From positions 6,572,001 to 6,636,000 of the forward strand of contig NZ_CP108458.1 of the NCBI RefSeq assembly GCF_036242395.1: a stretch of DNA of 64,000 nt. Direction: 5' to 3'. Source of the DNA: Kitasatospora sp. NBC_01266 (GTDB lineage Bacteria > Actinomycetota > Actinomycetes > Streptomycetales > Streptomycetaceae). A model generated the notes under the pieces. That model worked only from the letters and a program-made list of their open reading frames with translations. It made no database searches and was not told where the DNA came from. The translations under genes and the position numbers were made by a program. Each line of letters begins with the position of its first letter. Within the stretch, counting starts at the first letter, position 1. This document shows, in pieces, positions 26,443-35,748 of this stretch.

Positions 26443-27012
26443 CTACTGCTCGTAGGCCCAGGCGCTCCCGGTCTGGCGGTACTCCTCGACAGGGATCGGA
26501 TCGATGCCGGCTCGCATCCGCGCGACGTAGAGAAGCCCGTCGAGGTGGTCGATCTCATGGTGGACCAGTCGGGCGAGCCCGCGTTCGTAGGTGGTGGTTA
26601 CGGTTGGGCCGTCCAGTGTCGTGGTCTCCACGGTGATCCGCAGCGGGCGCGGCACCAGGCCACGGACGTCGAAGAAGGACAGGCAGCCCTCGTACTGCTC
26701 ATCCGTCTCCTCGGAGCCTTCGGTGATGCGGGGGTTCAGGAGGATGATCGCCGGCGCATCGGGTTCGGCTGGTTGGACGATGGCGGCGGCACGGCCGATT
26801 CCGATCTGTGGTGCGGCGATCCCCATACCCTTGGCGAAGGGGTGGACTTGCCCGACGCGGTCCATCGAGGCGAACAGCTTCTCGATGACCTGCTCGGCGG
26901 CTTCCCGCTCGGTGGGCAGGACGAAGGGGCGGGCTGGCTCGGCGAGAACGGGGGCGCCTTGCTGTACGACGCCGAGGTCACGCATCTTCTCGCTGGGCCG
27001 CACCTGGATCAC
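26443..27012 (-). CDS. def: Peptide deformylase, 189 aa
   Basis: All three catalytic motifs are present: GMGIAAPQIG (motif I), EGCLSF (motif II, metal-binding Cys) and HHEIDH (motif III, two metal-binding His and the catalytic Glu). The enzyme removes the formyl group from nascent N-terminal methionine. The GTG at 27012 was chosen because GGGGAG lies 5 bases upstream, although the frame extends further. Actinomycetes often carry several def copies; this one stands alone, convergent with tRNA-Leu and next to gene remnants, so it may be an accessory copy. Confidence 0.92.
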   Translation of the reverse strand: MIQVRPSEKMRDLGVVQQGAPVLAEPARPFVLPTEREAAEQVIEKLFASMDRVGQVHPFAKGMGIAAPQIGIGRAAAIVQPAEPDAPAIILLNPRITEGSEETDEQYEGCLSFFDVRGLVPRPLRITVETTTLDGPTVTTTYERGLARLVHHEIDHLDGLLYVARMRAGIDPIPVEEYRQTGSAWAYEQ

Positions 27013-27167
27013 CTGAACTCCCCTAGGGTCGTGTCGCGTTCGGGTTGTGCCCGAAAACGCCATTCCAGACGGTACCGGGCATGGAGTGCTGGCGTGGAGG
27101 TGGTGGTGAGGGGCCGGTGGCGTTCGGCGTTTGTGTGCGGGCGCCGTCGGTGGGGGGAGCGTGCTGC

Positions 27168-27310
27168 TCAGCCGAGGAAGTCGACGCGGTCGATCAGGCC
27201 TTCGCGCACCCGGTAGGCGACCAGGGTGCGGATCGGATCGTCGGTCACACCGTGGGCGAGTTCGTGGTCGACCACCCAGTCGCCTTCGCTGACCCGCCCC
27301 AGGATCTCGG
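27168..27310 (-). pseudogene. C-terminal remnant of an NTF2/SnoaL-like gene
   Basis: Only about 48 residues before the stop are recognisable: AEILGRVSEGDWVVDHELAH, then LVAYRVREGLIDRVDFLG. This is the typical end of an NTF2-family protein (VVDHE..., YRV..GLI..V.FL). The sequence homology stops abruptly at about 27310, where an unrelated plus-strand remnant begins, so the gene is truncated by a rearrangement. Confidence 0.65.
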
Positions 27311-27529
27311 CCCGGCAGCGGCCCTATCCTCTCCGTCTGGCAGCGCTCCCTCGCCGACGTTCAGCGGCTGGAAGCCGCTCTCGCCCGCAGGTTCCCCGAC
27401 CTGCGGGTGGCCGAGCGCCGCGTCTCGCTGCGCACCGTGAAACGGATGGGCCGGATCCTCGACGCGGACGGACGCGCGGTCCGCGCCGTTCCGATGGACA
27501 TCTGGCGGGACCCGGTTCCGGCCTCCTGA
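27311..27529 (+). pseudogene. C-terminal remnant of an Lrp/AsnC-family regulator
   Basis: The readable part is about 70 residues: ILSVWQRSLADVQRLEAALA, RRFPDLRVAERRVSLRTVKR and MGRILD...AVPMDIWRDP before TGA. This is the C-terminal ligand-binding end of an AsnC-type regulator; the HTH and most of the protein are missing. The break coincides with the end of the minus-strand NTF2-like remnant. Confidence 0.65.
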
Positions 27530-27585
27530 CGGTGGGTGGCCTGCGCCCACCAGGGGTCGGCCCGCTTCCCCTCCGGACAAGCCGC

Positions 27586-27624
27586 GAGCGGTGGTGCGGG
27601 GGCCCTGCCCCCGCACCACCGCTC
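27586..27624. terminator. Long perfect hairpin, bidirectional terminator candidate
   Basis: Arms 27586-27603 and 27607-27624 are perfectly complementary over 18 bases around a 3-base loop, followed on the plus strand by AGTTTC. It lies between the AsnC remnant and the end of the secreted proline-rich gene. Confidence 0.75.
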
Positions 27625-27650
27625 AGTTTCGGTCGGCCGACCGGTGCTGC

Positions 27651-28238
27651 TTACATCGTGTCCCAGTCGTTGTTGCCGGGGCTGTTGAGGGTCTCGATCC
27701 GCTCGCCCTGGCTGATGTCGAAGCTGTCGGTGCCGACCAGGAAGTCGCGGCCACCCGAGCTTCCATGGATCGCGACGTGGGCGGTGCCGTGCCCGTAAAG
27801 GGGGAACCAGCTGCACTTGTGCGGGGCGACATCGGCGGTTGTGGCCTTGTTGATGATCACGTAGGACGTGTACGTGCCGTGCGAGCAGAGTTCGAGGTAG
27901 CTCGTCGGGGACGCGCCGCCCGAGGCGGGCACGCCAGTGGTGGGGGTCCGCGGGACGGTGCCGGGGATGGTCGGCTGCAGGGGCGAGCCAGTGGAGGGGA
28001 TCGCCGGGACGGTGCCGGGGGTGACCGGCTGCAGCGGCACGCCCGGGGTGACGGGGATCTCCGGGACGGTGCCGGGGACACCGGGGTTGTACGGCTGGCC
28101 GACGATCACGCCGGGGACCGTGCGGGCGACGGTGGCGGCCTGTGCGGCGGTGGCGCCGGTGGCGCCGAGGGCGAGGCCGGCGGCCACCAGGACGCCGGCG
28201 GCCCGCATCGTGCGGGCACGGGTGGTGATGGTGTGCAA
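27651..28238 (-). CDS. Secreted proline-rich-repeat protein, 195 aa
   Basis: A TTG start 5 bases after GGAGG gives a Sec-type signal peptide (TMRAAGVLVAAGLALGATGATAAQA). The following 65 residues are repeats built on GVPGTVP / TPGVPLQPVTPGTVPAIP. The C-terminal domain of about 90 residues has two cysteines (ELCSHG, PHKCSW) and sequences such as YTSYVIINKATTADVAPHKC and GRDFLVGTDSFDISQGERIE. It looks like an exported wall-spanning or extracellular protein. No function is recognised. Confidence 0.75.
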   Translation of the reverse strand: MHTITTRARTMRAAGVLVAAGLALGATGATAAQAATVARTVPGVIVGQPYNPGVPGTVPEIPVTPGVPLQPVTPGTVPAIPSTGSPLQPTIPGTVPRTPTTGVPASGGASPTSYLELCSHGTYTSYVIINKATTADVAPHKCSWFPLYGHGTAHVAIHGSSGGRDFLVGTDSFDISQGERIETLNSPGNNDWDTM

Positions 28239-28436
28239 GTCGTCCTCCAGGGGAGTCTCGGGCGGCTTTCCGCCCTGCCCCGGACAACGGCCTTGCCCTG
28301 AAGGCTGGTTCAGCCCGCCGACGGGTGGAGGTGAGTCCTGCCCGAAGGGGCAGCGGGGCGCGTCGCGCTGATCGGTGTGGTTGGCCGGGCAAGGCTGTCC
28401 TGTCCGACAGCGTTGTCCGGACCGTGCTCCGGCGGA

Positions 28437-29060
28437 TCAGGCGTGCGGCAGTTCGCTGACGGCCCGCCGGCCTCCGTAGGAGGCGACCAACGCGTCTGCC
28501 ACGATGGCCGCGTCTGCCTCGGCCACGTCCGCCGGGTACTCCGGCAGCAGGTCGTCCCAGATGGGCATCCACGACCCGTACAGCTGGGCCTGCCCCTCGG
28601 GACGGGCGAAGAACCAGACGTGCAGATGGGCGCCGCCGTCTCCGATGCGGTAGACGTGGGCCCGGGCGATGTGCGGCAGTGCTTGCACATGGCGGGCGAT
28701 GTGCGTGGTGAGCACCCCCAACTCGGCTGCCAGTTCGTCGGACAGGTCCGCCAGGTCGAAGTGATCGCGTGGATGCAGCATCAGCACCAGCGGCACGCCG
28801 ACTCCCGTGATCAGGGTGAGCCGCCAGCGCTCGTTGATCCAGATCCCTTCGTCCCGGTTGCGGCAACTGTCGCAGTCCGACGGGTCCTCGCCGTGCCGCG
28901 CGGGTTCGGGTATGACCGGCGGGCGCAGCGGCGCGACGCGCAGGCCGTCCGGCTCGAACGGACTGATCTCCCACCCCGTCATACGGGCCAGTGGGAGCCG
29001 TCGTTCACCATCCGCGGCGGTTCGGGCGTGGGCGTAGAAATCGTCAGGTCGCAGAGCCAT
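28437..29060 (-). CDS. HIT-like hypothetical protein, 207 aa
   Basis: The sequence contains a HIT/GalT-like histidine pattern AHLHVWFFARPEGQ (about residues 144-157), a CDSC pair (about 63-66) and WRLTLITGVGVPLVLMLHPR resembling HIT-fold strands. Such proteins hydrolyse or transfer nucleotides, but the full HxHxHxx triad is not present, so activity is uncertain. It lies 75 bases downstream of the ESX accessory gene on the same strand and could share its transcript. Confidence 0.65.
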   Translation of the reverse strand: MALRPDDFYAHARTAADGERRLPLARMTGWEISPFEPDGLRVAPLRPPVIPEPARHGEDPSDCDSCRNRDEGIWINERWRLTLITGVGVPLVLMLHPRDHFDLADLSDELAAELGVLTTHIARHVQALPHIARAHVYRIGDGGAHLHVWFFARPEGQAQLYGSWMPIWDDLLPEYPADVAEADAAIVADALVASYGGRRAVSELPHA

Positions 29061-29135
29061 GGCGGAAGACTACCTTTGGGCGTGGTGCTGTCCGCCGGCC
29101 CCGACGGCAGCCGAATCCCCGCTGGACGCACGGGG

Positions 29136-31595
29136 TCAGCTGCCGGTCCGGCCCGAGGTGGCGCCCAGGTCGAGGCGGAAGTGGGCGGGGTTCGCGAGGG
29201 AGATGCGGTCCGCCGGGATGATGGTGTCGCGGCGCTCCAGCCAACTGCGCAGGCGGCTGGGGGTCGGCCGGGCGCTGACCCGTTCGTGCAGCAGGACGCG
29301 GGCCGGGCGGCCGGTCTCGGGGTCGGGCGGGTCGACCTCCAGCACCTCGAAGCCGGTGCCCGGGGCGAAGACCACGGTGGGCGGGTCCCCGGGCTCGCCG
29401 AAGGCCGAGGTGCGGCGCCCGGTGACGGACCAGATGGCGAACTCCAGCTCGACGTCGGTGCCGAAGTCGGCGGTCAGCGTGCTGAGTCCGCCGACCGGTG
29501 CGGGCTCGGTGAGCACCGTGCCCGGGGTGAACCGGGCCAGGTCGGCCAGGCCCGGCGGCGCCGCGAGCAGCACGGCGCCGTGGTGGCTGGGCAGTCGGCG
29601 CAGGCCGGCGGTGAGGCAGCGCAGGTACGGGCGCAGCGGACCGTGCGCGTCGCGCCGGGCCGCGGTGACGAGCTCGGCGCGGGAGGCCGGGAGCGCGGCG
29701 TCGGCGTGGTGGAGCAGCACGGCGACCAGTTCGGGGCGCGGGTCGTCGCCCGCCGCCGCGCGCAGGCCGGGCAGCCGGGTGGCGACCTGGTCGGCGCGGC
29801 TGGCCCAGCGCTGGTACACGGGACCGAGCAGCGCGACCATGTTGGCGCGGTCCTGGTCGGGGTTGCTGGGGCCGGCGGGGGCTGCGGGCGCGACAGGGGT
29901 CGGCGGGGTGGGCGGAGTCGGCGGGGTCGGCGGGGTGACCGGCACGGGCGGGGTCGGCGGGGCGACCGGTACGGGCGGGGCGACCGGACCACCGGAGGAG
30001 ACCGAGGCGATGGGGGCGGGCGGAGCGATGGGCAGTGGTTCAGGCAGTTCCACCTCGGGCGCAGGCAGTTCCGCCTCGGGCACAGGCAGTTCCAGCTCGG
30101 GCGCAGGCAGTTCTGGGTCCGGCGCAGGCAGTTCCAGCTCGCACTCAGGCAGTTTCAGCTCATTCTCAGACTCGGACTCGGACTCGGACTCGGACTCGGA
30201 CTCGCGGACGGTCGCAGGCTCAGCCGCCGGCTCGACCGGTCCCGCCATGACGGCCACCCGGGTCGCCGCCGGAACCGGCAGCTCCTCGACCACCGGTGCT
30301 TCCTCGAGCACCGGAGCCGCCGGAGCCACCGCCTGCGCCTCCGGCTCCCGCTCCGCCCCCAGCCAGCCGAGCTGGTGGATCCGTGCGCTGAACCGCCCCA
30401 CCGCCCGCGACTCCACGTCCATCGTCCCCGCCACCACGAGCGTGAGCCGCGGCGTCCTGGCGGGGTCGGTGCCGAGCGGCGGCAGCCCGGCGAGCAGCAC
30501 GCCCAGGTGCTCCCAGACCTCCTGGGTCACCGGCACCCCCCGGGCCCCGATCACCAGCACCGGCTGCACCGGGTCCGGACGGCGCAGCCGGGGCGCGCGG
30601 TCCACCGTGGCGGCGGCCGGGCGCAGCCAGAGGCCGGCCGAGATCGCCTCCAGCTCCCAGCCGGGGAGCGCGTGGAAGCGGGCCGGTCCGGCGGGCGTCC
30701 AGCCGCCGGGGTGGCTGCGCCAGCCGACGGCGGTCACCGAGCGGGCGACCGGGCAGGCGACCAGTTCGGTCAGGTAGGGCTCCCAGCCGGGCGCGCCGTC
30801 GGGGCCCAGGTGCACGCTGCCGCGACCGGTCGCGCCGTGCAGCGGCAGCCCGATGGCGGCGTGCACCTGACGGGCCAGCGAGGCCGCCAGCACGGCGGCG
30901 AGTTCGACCAGTTCGAGCGGGTCGGCCCAGGGCGCGCTGAGCAGCAGCCGCCCCTCGCCGGCGGTGCTGAGCACCAGGGAGGCCGCGGCGGCGAGTTGCA
31001 CGGCGGTGGGCAGCGGGCCGCCGGGCTCGCCGAGCACCAGCAGCAGGGTGCCGAGCGGGCCGGCCGCCAGCTCGAGCACCGGTGGCACGGCGGCCGGTGC
31101 GGTGGGCGTCACCCAGAAGCCGCCACCGCGCAGCGAGCTGATCGCCGGGCCGCCCGGCCAGCGTTCGCCGACCGGCTCGGTGCGGCCGTCCGGTCGGCAG
31201 CGCCACCAGGAGCCGCCGGGCGCCAGCAGCGTCCCGTCCGCCTCGACGGACACCACCGCGTCCGGCGCGATCACGGCCAGCCCCAGGCGGCGGGCCAGCA
31301 GTTCGGCGGGCCGCCGGCCGTCGGCCGCGGCGGCGGCCAGTCCGGAGGCGGCCAGCACCAGGGTGTCGGCGCCCCGCTCGTCCGCGATCCGGGCCAGCTC
31401 GCCCAGCGAGGCCCGCAGCACGGGTGCGGCGTCCGGCGCGGCGGCGAGCAGCACCAGGGTCCGCGGCTCGACCCGCACCGGGTCCAGTGCGGCGGCCAGT
31501 CCCGCCTGCTCCGCGCCGGGCGGCGCGATGACCAGGTGCGGGCCCACCGCGCGCAGCGTGGCACGCTCGCTGTCCGGGAATACTGCCAAGTCCAT
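29136..31595 (-). CDS. ESX-locus accessory protein with C-terminal ART-like fold, 819 aa
   Basis: The order EccC then this gene is that of Streptomyces ESX loci (SCO5717-like position). The N-terminal 400 residues are Ala/Leu-rich without a known motif. A linker (about 430-570) has an alternating Ser-Glu run, Pro/Glu repeats (ELPAPE units) and PTP repeats. The last about 220 residues resemble an ADP-ribosyltransferase fold: VELEFAIWSVTGRRTSAF, then PPTVVFAPGTGFEVLEV. A clear Arg and an ExE are not seen, so it is probably not catalytic. The stop-to-start distance from EccC is 39 bases, so they form an operon. The role in secretion is unknown. Confidence 0.75.
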   Translation of the reverse strand: MDLAVFPDSERATLRAVGPHLVIAPPGAEQAGLAAALDPVRVEPRTLVLLAAAPDAAPVLRASLGELARIADERGADTLVLAASGLAAAAADGRRPAELLARRLGLAVIAPDAVVSVEADGTLLAPGGSWWRCRPDGRTEPVGERWPGGPAISSLRGGGFWVTPTAPAAVPPVLELAAGPLGTLLLVLGEPGGPLPTAVQLAAAASLVLSTAGEGRLLLSAPWADPLELVELAAVLAASLARQVHAAIGLPLHGATGRGSVHLGPDGAPGWEPYLTELVACPVARSVTAVGWRSHPGGWTPAGPARFHALPGWELEAISAGLWLRPAAATVDRAPRLRRPDPVQPVLVIGARGVPVTQEVWEHLGVLLAGLPPLGTDPARTPRLTLVVAGTMDVESRAVGRFSARIHQLGWLGAEREPEAQAVAPAAPVLEEAPVVEELPVPAATRVAVMAGPVEPAAEPATVRESESESESESESENELKLPECELELPAPDPELPAPELELPVPEAELPAPEVELPEPLPIAPPAPIASVSSGGPVAPPVPVAPPTPPVPVTPPTPPTPPTPPTPVAPAAPAGPSNPDQDRANMVALLGPVYQRWASRADQVATRLPGLRAAAGDDPRPELVAVLLHHADAALPASRAELVTAARRDAHGPLRPYLRCLTAGLRRLPSHHGAVLLAAPPGLADLARFTPGTVLTEPAPVGGLSTLTADFGTDVELEFAIWSVTGRRTSAFGEPGDPPTVVFAPGTGFEVLEVDPPDPETGRPARVLLHERVSARPTPSRLRSWLERRDTIIPADRISLANPAHFRLDLGATSGRTGS
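30169..30207. repeat. Ser-Glu 6-bp tandem repeat in the ESX accessory gene
   Basis: GACTCG units repeat about six times and encode an alternating Ser-Glu run in the linker. They are flanked by longer Pro/Glu-coding degenerate repeats at 30037-30150. Confidence 0.8.
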
Positions 31596-31634
31596 GGCCC
31601 GGCCTCCGATCTGATGGGTGGGCCCCCGTCGGGA

Positions 31635-34600
31635 CTACGGGCCCGTCAGCTCCGGCGGTTCACCGCCCTTGCCCAGGTGCCCGGTCTGCACCTGCACGGT
31701 GCGCCGCCGGGTGATGTAGAGGCCGCGTCCGGTGGGCAGCTGGCGCGGTTTGATGTTGCCGAACAGGTGCCCCTCCGAGGGCGGGCAGGAGAGCAGCAGT
31801 GCGGGCGAGTTGACCTCCTGGAGCTTGCGCAGCAGCGGGTCGTTCAGCGCCCGGCCGATCCCGTTGGCGCCGCGTGCCACGATCAGGTGCAGGCCGATCT
31901 CGGCGCCCTGGGCCAGGTCGTCGAGGACCGGTGCGAACGGGTGGCTGCCCGAGCCGGCCGCGACCAGGTCGTAGTCGTCGACCAGGATGAACAGTTCGGG
32001 TCCCTCCCACCAGTCGCGCAGCTTGAGCCTGGCGGGGCTGATGTCGGCGGCCGGGATCCGGTTCTTCATCGCGCGCGCCGCACCGTCCACGATCTGGCGC
32101 AGCATGTCGACGGCGACCGCGTAGCCGAGCTGGTACTCCTTGGGCACCACGTCGTACAGCTCGCGCCGGTAGTCGACCACCATGATCCGGGCCTCGGCGG
32201 GTGTGTAGCCCCGGGTGATGGACTGGACCATCAGCTTCATCAGGTTGGTCTTGCCGGACTCGCTGTCGCCGACCACCAGCAGGTGCGGGTTCTCCTCGAA
32301 GTCGTGCCAGAGCGGCGCGATCTCGGCGTCGTCCACGCCGATCGGCACCCGCAGTCGCCCTTCGGGGGACGGCAGTTCGGCGGCGTCCAGGGTGAGCGGC
32401 AGCATCCGCACCACGGGCGCGCGCGGCCCGGTCCAGTGCGCGGCCACGACGTCCACCAGGTCGGCGATGCCCTCGGCGAGGTCGTCGGTGCGGCCCGAGC
32501 CGTCCAGCCGTGGGAGCGCGGTCAGGAAGTGCAGTTGCTCGTCGGTCAGACCGCGGCCCGGCACCTTGGGCACCTTGCCGGCCGCCCGCATGTTGATCAC
32601 CGAGTCGACCGGGTCGCCCAGCCGCAGCTCGAACCGGGTCTGCAACTGGTCGCGCAGGCCGCCGGCGATCTCGCCCCAGCGGGTGGTGGCGATCATCAGG
32701 TGCACGCCGTAGTTGATGCCGCGCTGGGAGATCAGGGTGAGGTGCGGCACCAGGTCGGTGAACTCCTGGCGCAGCGTGTTCCAGCCGTCGATCACCAGGA
32801 AGACGTCGCCGTGCGGGTCCTCGGTCAGTTCGCCGGCGGCCTTGCGGCGGCGGAAGTTGGACACCGAGTCGATGCCCAGCTCGGCGAAGTACTTCTCCCG
32901 CCGGGTGATGATGCCGTTGACCTCGGCGACGGTGCGCAGCACCCGCTCGCCGTCGTGCCGGCCGGTGACCCCGCCCAGATGCGGCAGGCCACGCAGGGTG
33001 GAGAGCGTGCCACCGCCGAAGTCCAGGCAGTAGAACTGGACTTCGCGCGGGGTGTGGGTGAGCGCGAGGCCGGTGATCAGGGTCCGCAGCAGGGTGCTCT
33101 TACCGCTCTGCGGGGCGCCCGCGATGCCGACGTGACCGCCGGCCCCCGACAGGTCGGCGGTCATCAGGTCGCGCAGCTGCTGGAACGGGCGGTCCACCAC
33201 GCCGACCGGGACGGTGAGCGAACCGTGCGCCCCCGACTCGGTGGTCAGGCCGCGCTCGGGGTGCGGGGTGAGCGGTGGCAGCAACTCGTCCAGCGTGGGC
33301 GGCACGTCCAGCGGCGGCAGCCAGACCCGGTAGGCCGGCGGGCCGACGTCGTAGAGCTTGGCGGCGGCGATCGCCAGCAGCGAGCCGGCCGACTCCTCCT
33401 CGACCGGTTCCTCGACCACGGCCGGGAGTTGACGCGGCGTCACGTATCCGGTGCCGTAGGCCACCACCTGCCCGGCCACGACGGCCTGCTGGGTGGCGCG
33501 GCGCTTGGGCCGGTAGGGGCCGGAGACGTAGGCGGCCTTGAACCGGGTCAGGGTGGAGGTGTCACTGCGCAGGAAGCCGTTGCCGGGCTGCGAGGGCAGC
33601 TGGTAGGCGTCCGGGACGCCCAGCACGCCGCGGCTCTCCATCGCGGAGAAGGTGCGCAGACCGATCCGGTAGGACAGGTGGGACTCCAGGGCGTTCATCC
33701 GGCCCTCGTCCAACCGCTGCGAGGCCAGCAGCAGATGGACCCCGAGCGAGCGGCCGAGCCGCCCGATCATGACGAACAGTTCCATGAAGTCGCGGTGCGC
33801 GGCCAGCAGTTCACTGAACTCGTCGACCACCACGAAGAGCACCGGCATCGGTTGCAGCGGGGTGCCGGCCTCCCGGGCGGTCTCGTAGTCGAGCAGGGAG
33901 GAGTAGTTGCCGGCCGCGCGCAGCAGCTCCTGGCGGCGGACCATCTCGCCGTGCAGCGCGTCGCGCATCCGGTCCACCAGCGCCGCCTCGTCGGCCAGGT
34001 TGGTGATCACGGCGGAGGTGTGCGGCAGCGCGTCCAGGCCGAGGAAGGTCGCGCCGCCCTTGAAGTCGACCAGCACGAAGTTGAGCACCTCGGAGGAGTG
34101 CGTCATGGCCAGCGCCAGCACCAGGGTGCGCAGCAGCTCGGACTTGCCGGAGCCGGTGGCGCCGATCAGCATGCCGTGCGGGCCCATGCCGCCCTGCGCG
34201 GACTCCTTGAGGTCCAGGTCCACCGGACGCCCGTCCGGCCCCAGGCCCAGCGGCACCCGCAGCCGCTGCGGGATGCCGCGCTGCGCCCAGAGCGCGGGCA
34301 CGTCCAGCGCGTTGAGGTCCGGGATGCCGAGCAGCGCGGTCAGGTCGAAGTCGGTGGCCAGCGGCTCGGCGGCCTCCACCGCGTCGCTGATCCGGTAGCG
34401 GGCCAGCCGCACGGCCAGCCGGTCGGCCTCGCGCACGGTCAGCGCGTCCGGGCGGCCCAGATCGGTGACCACGTCCTTGCGGTTGCGGTCCGCGCCGATC
34501 ATCGCCAGCTTCCCCTCGGCGATCCGCAGCCGCAGGGTGGCACGGGACGGGCGCCACTCCAGGCTCTCGGCGAGGTCGATCAGCACGGTGTTGCGGTAGC

Positions 34601-35612
34601 CGGTCAGCGCGGCCCGGCTGCCCGGGTGCGCCCCGGGGCCGTCCAGCACCAGGACGGTGAACGGCTCGTCGCGGTCCGGCACGGCGTCCGGCTCGTAGGG
34701 CGGGCGGCCGGTGAACTCCTCGCCGAGCAGCTGCTCGGCCTCGACCAGGCTGCTCGCCACCAGCCGGACCGGTCCGGCGCCGTCGCTCTCGGTGGGGTGC
34801 AGCGCGTGCGGCAGCCACTTGGCCCACTCCCACTCACCGCGCCGCTCGGGGTCCACCACGATCGCGACCCGCAGCTCGTCCGGGCCGTGCACCACCGCGA
34901 GTTGGGCCAGCATCGCCCGCACCAGGGCCCGGCCCTGCGCCAGCTCGTCGGCACGCAGCAGCAGTTGGGCGAAGCCGCGCAGGTGGATCGCGATCGGCAG
35001 GGCGTCCACGGTGCCGTAGGCGTGGATGAAGCGGCGCAGCGCGTGCGCGCAGAGCGGCTCCAGGTCCTCCACCGGCTTGGTGGCCAGCGGCGCGAGCGGG
35101 GTGGACAGCCGCTGCGGGCCCAGGCCGAGCCGCACGTCGCTGAAGTCCGGGTGGGTGGCCCGCCGCTCCCAGAGCCGGGTGGTGCCCACCAGCGAGGCCA
35201 GCTCGCCCGGCTCCGGGTGCCGCCAGGCCAGCGCCGCCTGCTGCTTGACGATCGACTTGCGCACCTGGCGGCGGACCTGCGCGAGGTAGCGCAGGTAGTC
35301 GCGGCGCTCGGCGCGCAGCAACTGCTTGCGGTCGCTGGAGCCGCGGATCAGCTGGGTGACCAGCATGCCGATGGAGGAGAGCGCCATCATGCCGATGCCG
35401 ACGTAGCTCATCGCACCGCCGCCCTCGCCACCCGGGCGCAGGAACATGAAGACCATGGAGAGCGAGCCGAGCGCCATCGGCGCCATGCTGATCACGCTCG
35501 CCATGCCGCTCTGCTTCTCCGGCAGCACCGGCGGCTCCTGCAGCTGGACCTCGCCGTCCGGCATCTCGGGCCCCGGGCGCCGCGGCGTTCGGTTGACCAG
35601 GACCACGCTCAC
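31635..35612 (-). CDS. eccC: EccC, FtsK/SpoIIIE-type ATPase of type VII secretion
   Basis: This 1,325-residue protein is a fused EccCa/EccCb. Two N-terminal transmembrane segments (about 38-90) are followed by a domain of unknown function and three FtsK-type ATPase domains. Walker A motifs: GATGSGKS (about 485), GAPQSGKS (about 832) and GDSESGKT (about 1116). Walker B-like strands include NFVLVDFKGG and VLFVVVDEFSELL. All three P-loops look intact. EccC recognises ESX substrates and powers their export through the EccB/C/D/E membrane complex. It is divergently transcribed from eccD, and its operon continues into the ART-like accessory gene. Confidence 0.95.
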   Translation of the reverse strand: MSVVLVNRTPRRPGPEMPDGEVQLQEPPVLPEKQSGMASVISMAPMALGSLSMVFMFLRPGGEGGGAMSYVGIGMMALSSIGMLVTQLIRGSSDRKQLLRAERRDYLRYLAQVRRQVRKSIVKQQAALAWRHPEPGELASLVGTTRLWERRATHPDFSDVRLGLGPQRLSTPLAPLATKPVEDLEPLCAHALRRFIHAYGTVDALPIAIHLRGFAQLLLRADELAQGRALVRAMLAQLAVVHGPDELRVAIVVDPERRGEWEWAKWLPHALHPTESDGAGPVRLVASSLVEAEQLLGEEFTGRPPYEPDAVPDRDEPFTVLVLDGPGAHPGSRAALTGYRNTVLIDLAESLEWRPSRATLRLRIAEGKLAMIGADRNRKDVVTDLGRPDALTVREADRLAVRLARYRISDAVEAAEPLATDFDLTALLGIPDLNALDVPALWAQRGIPQRLRVPLGLGPDGRPVDLDLKESAQGGMGPHGMLIGATGSGKSELLRTLVLALAMTHSSEVLNFVLVDFKGGATFLGLDALPHTSAVITNLADEAALVDRMRDALHGEMVRRQELLRAAGNYSSLLDYETAREAGTPLQPMPVLFVVVDEFSELLAAHRDFMELFVMIGRLGRSLGVHLLLASQRLDEGRMNALESHLSYRIGLRTFSAMESRGVLGVPDAYQLPSQPGNGFLRSDTSTLTRFKAAYVSGPYRPKRRATQQAVVAGQVVAYGTGYVTPRQLPAVVEEPVEEESAGSLLAIAAAKLYDVGPPAYRVWLPPLDVPPTLDELLPPLTPHPERGLTTESGAHGSLTVPVGVVDRPFQQLRDLMTADLSGAGGHVGIAGAPQSGKSTLLRTLITGLALTHTPREVQFYCLDFGGGTLSTLRGLPHLGGVTGRHDGERVLRTVAEVNGIITRREKYFAELGIDSVSNFRRRKAAGELTEDPHGDVFLVIDGWNTLRQEFTDLVPHLTLISQRGINYGVHLMIATTRWGEIAGGLRDQLQTRFELRLGDPVDSVINMRAAGKVPKVPGRGLTDEQLHFLTALPRLDGSGRTDDLAEGIADLVDVVAAHWTGPRAPVVRMLPLTLDAAELPSPEGRLRVPIGVDDAEIAPLWHDFEENPHLLVVGDSESGKTNLMKLMVQSITRGYTPAEARIMVVDYRRELYDVVPKEYQLGYAVAVDMLRQIVDGAARAMKNRIPAADISPARLKLRDWWEGPELFILVDDYDLVAAGSGSHPFAPVLDDLAQGAEIGLHLIVARGANGIGRALNDPLLRKLQEVNSPALLLSCPPSEGHLFGNIKPRQLPTGRGLYITRRRTVQVQTGHLGKGGEPPELTGP

Positions 35613-35748
35613 CTAAGGGCTCCTCACTCACGCCTGCGTCCCTTCGGGGTGACGGACGGTGGGGCGGGACGGGTTCAGCCGACCGGTGAACGCTTTCGGC
35701 GGCCGGGTCCGTAGACCGGGAAGAGGCCGATCGTGGATGGGGAGTCGC

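Noticed and set aside
28377..35714. A 2,445-codon open frame on the plus strand opposite eccC and the accessory gene.
   Set aside because: The translation is Gln/Gly/Arg-rich shadow sequence; the minus strand encodes a textbook EccC with three P-loops.
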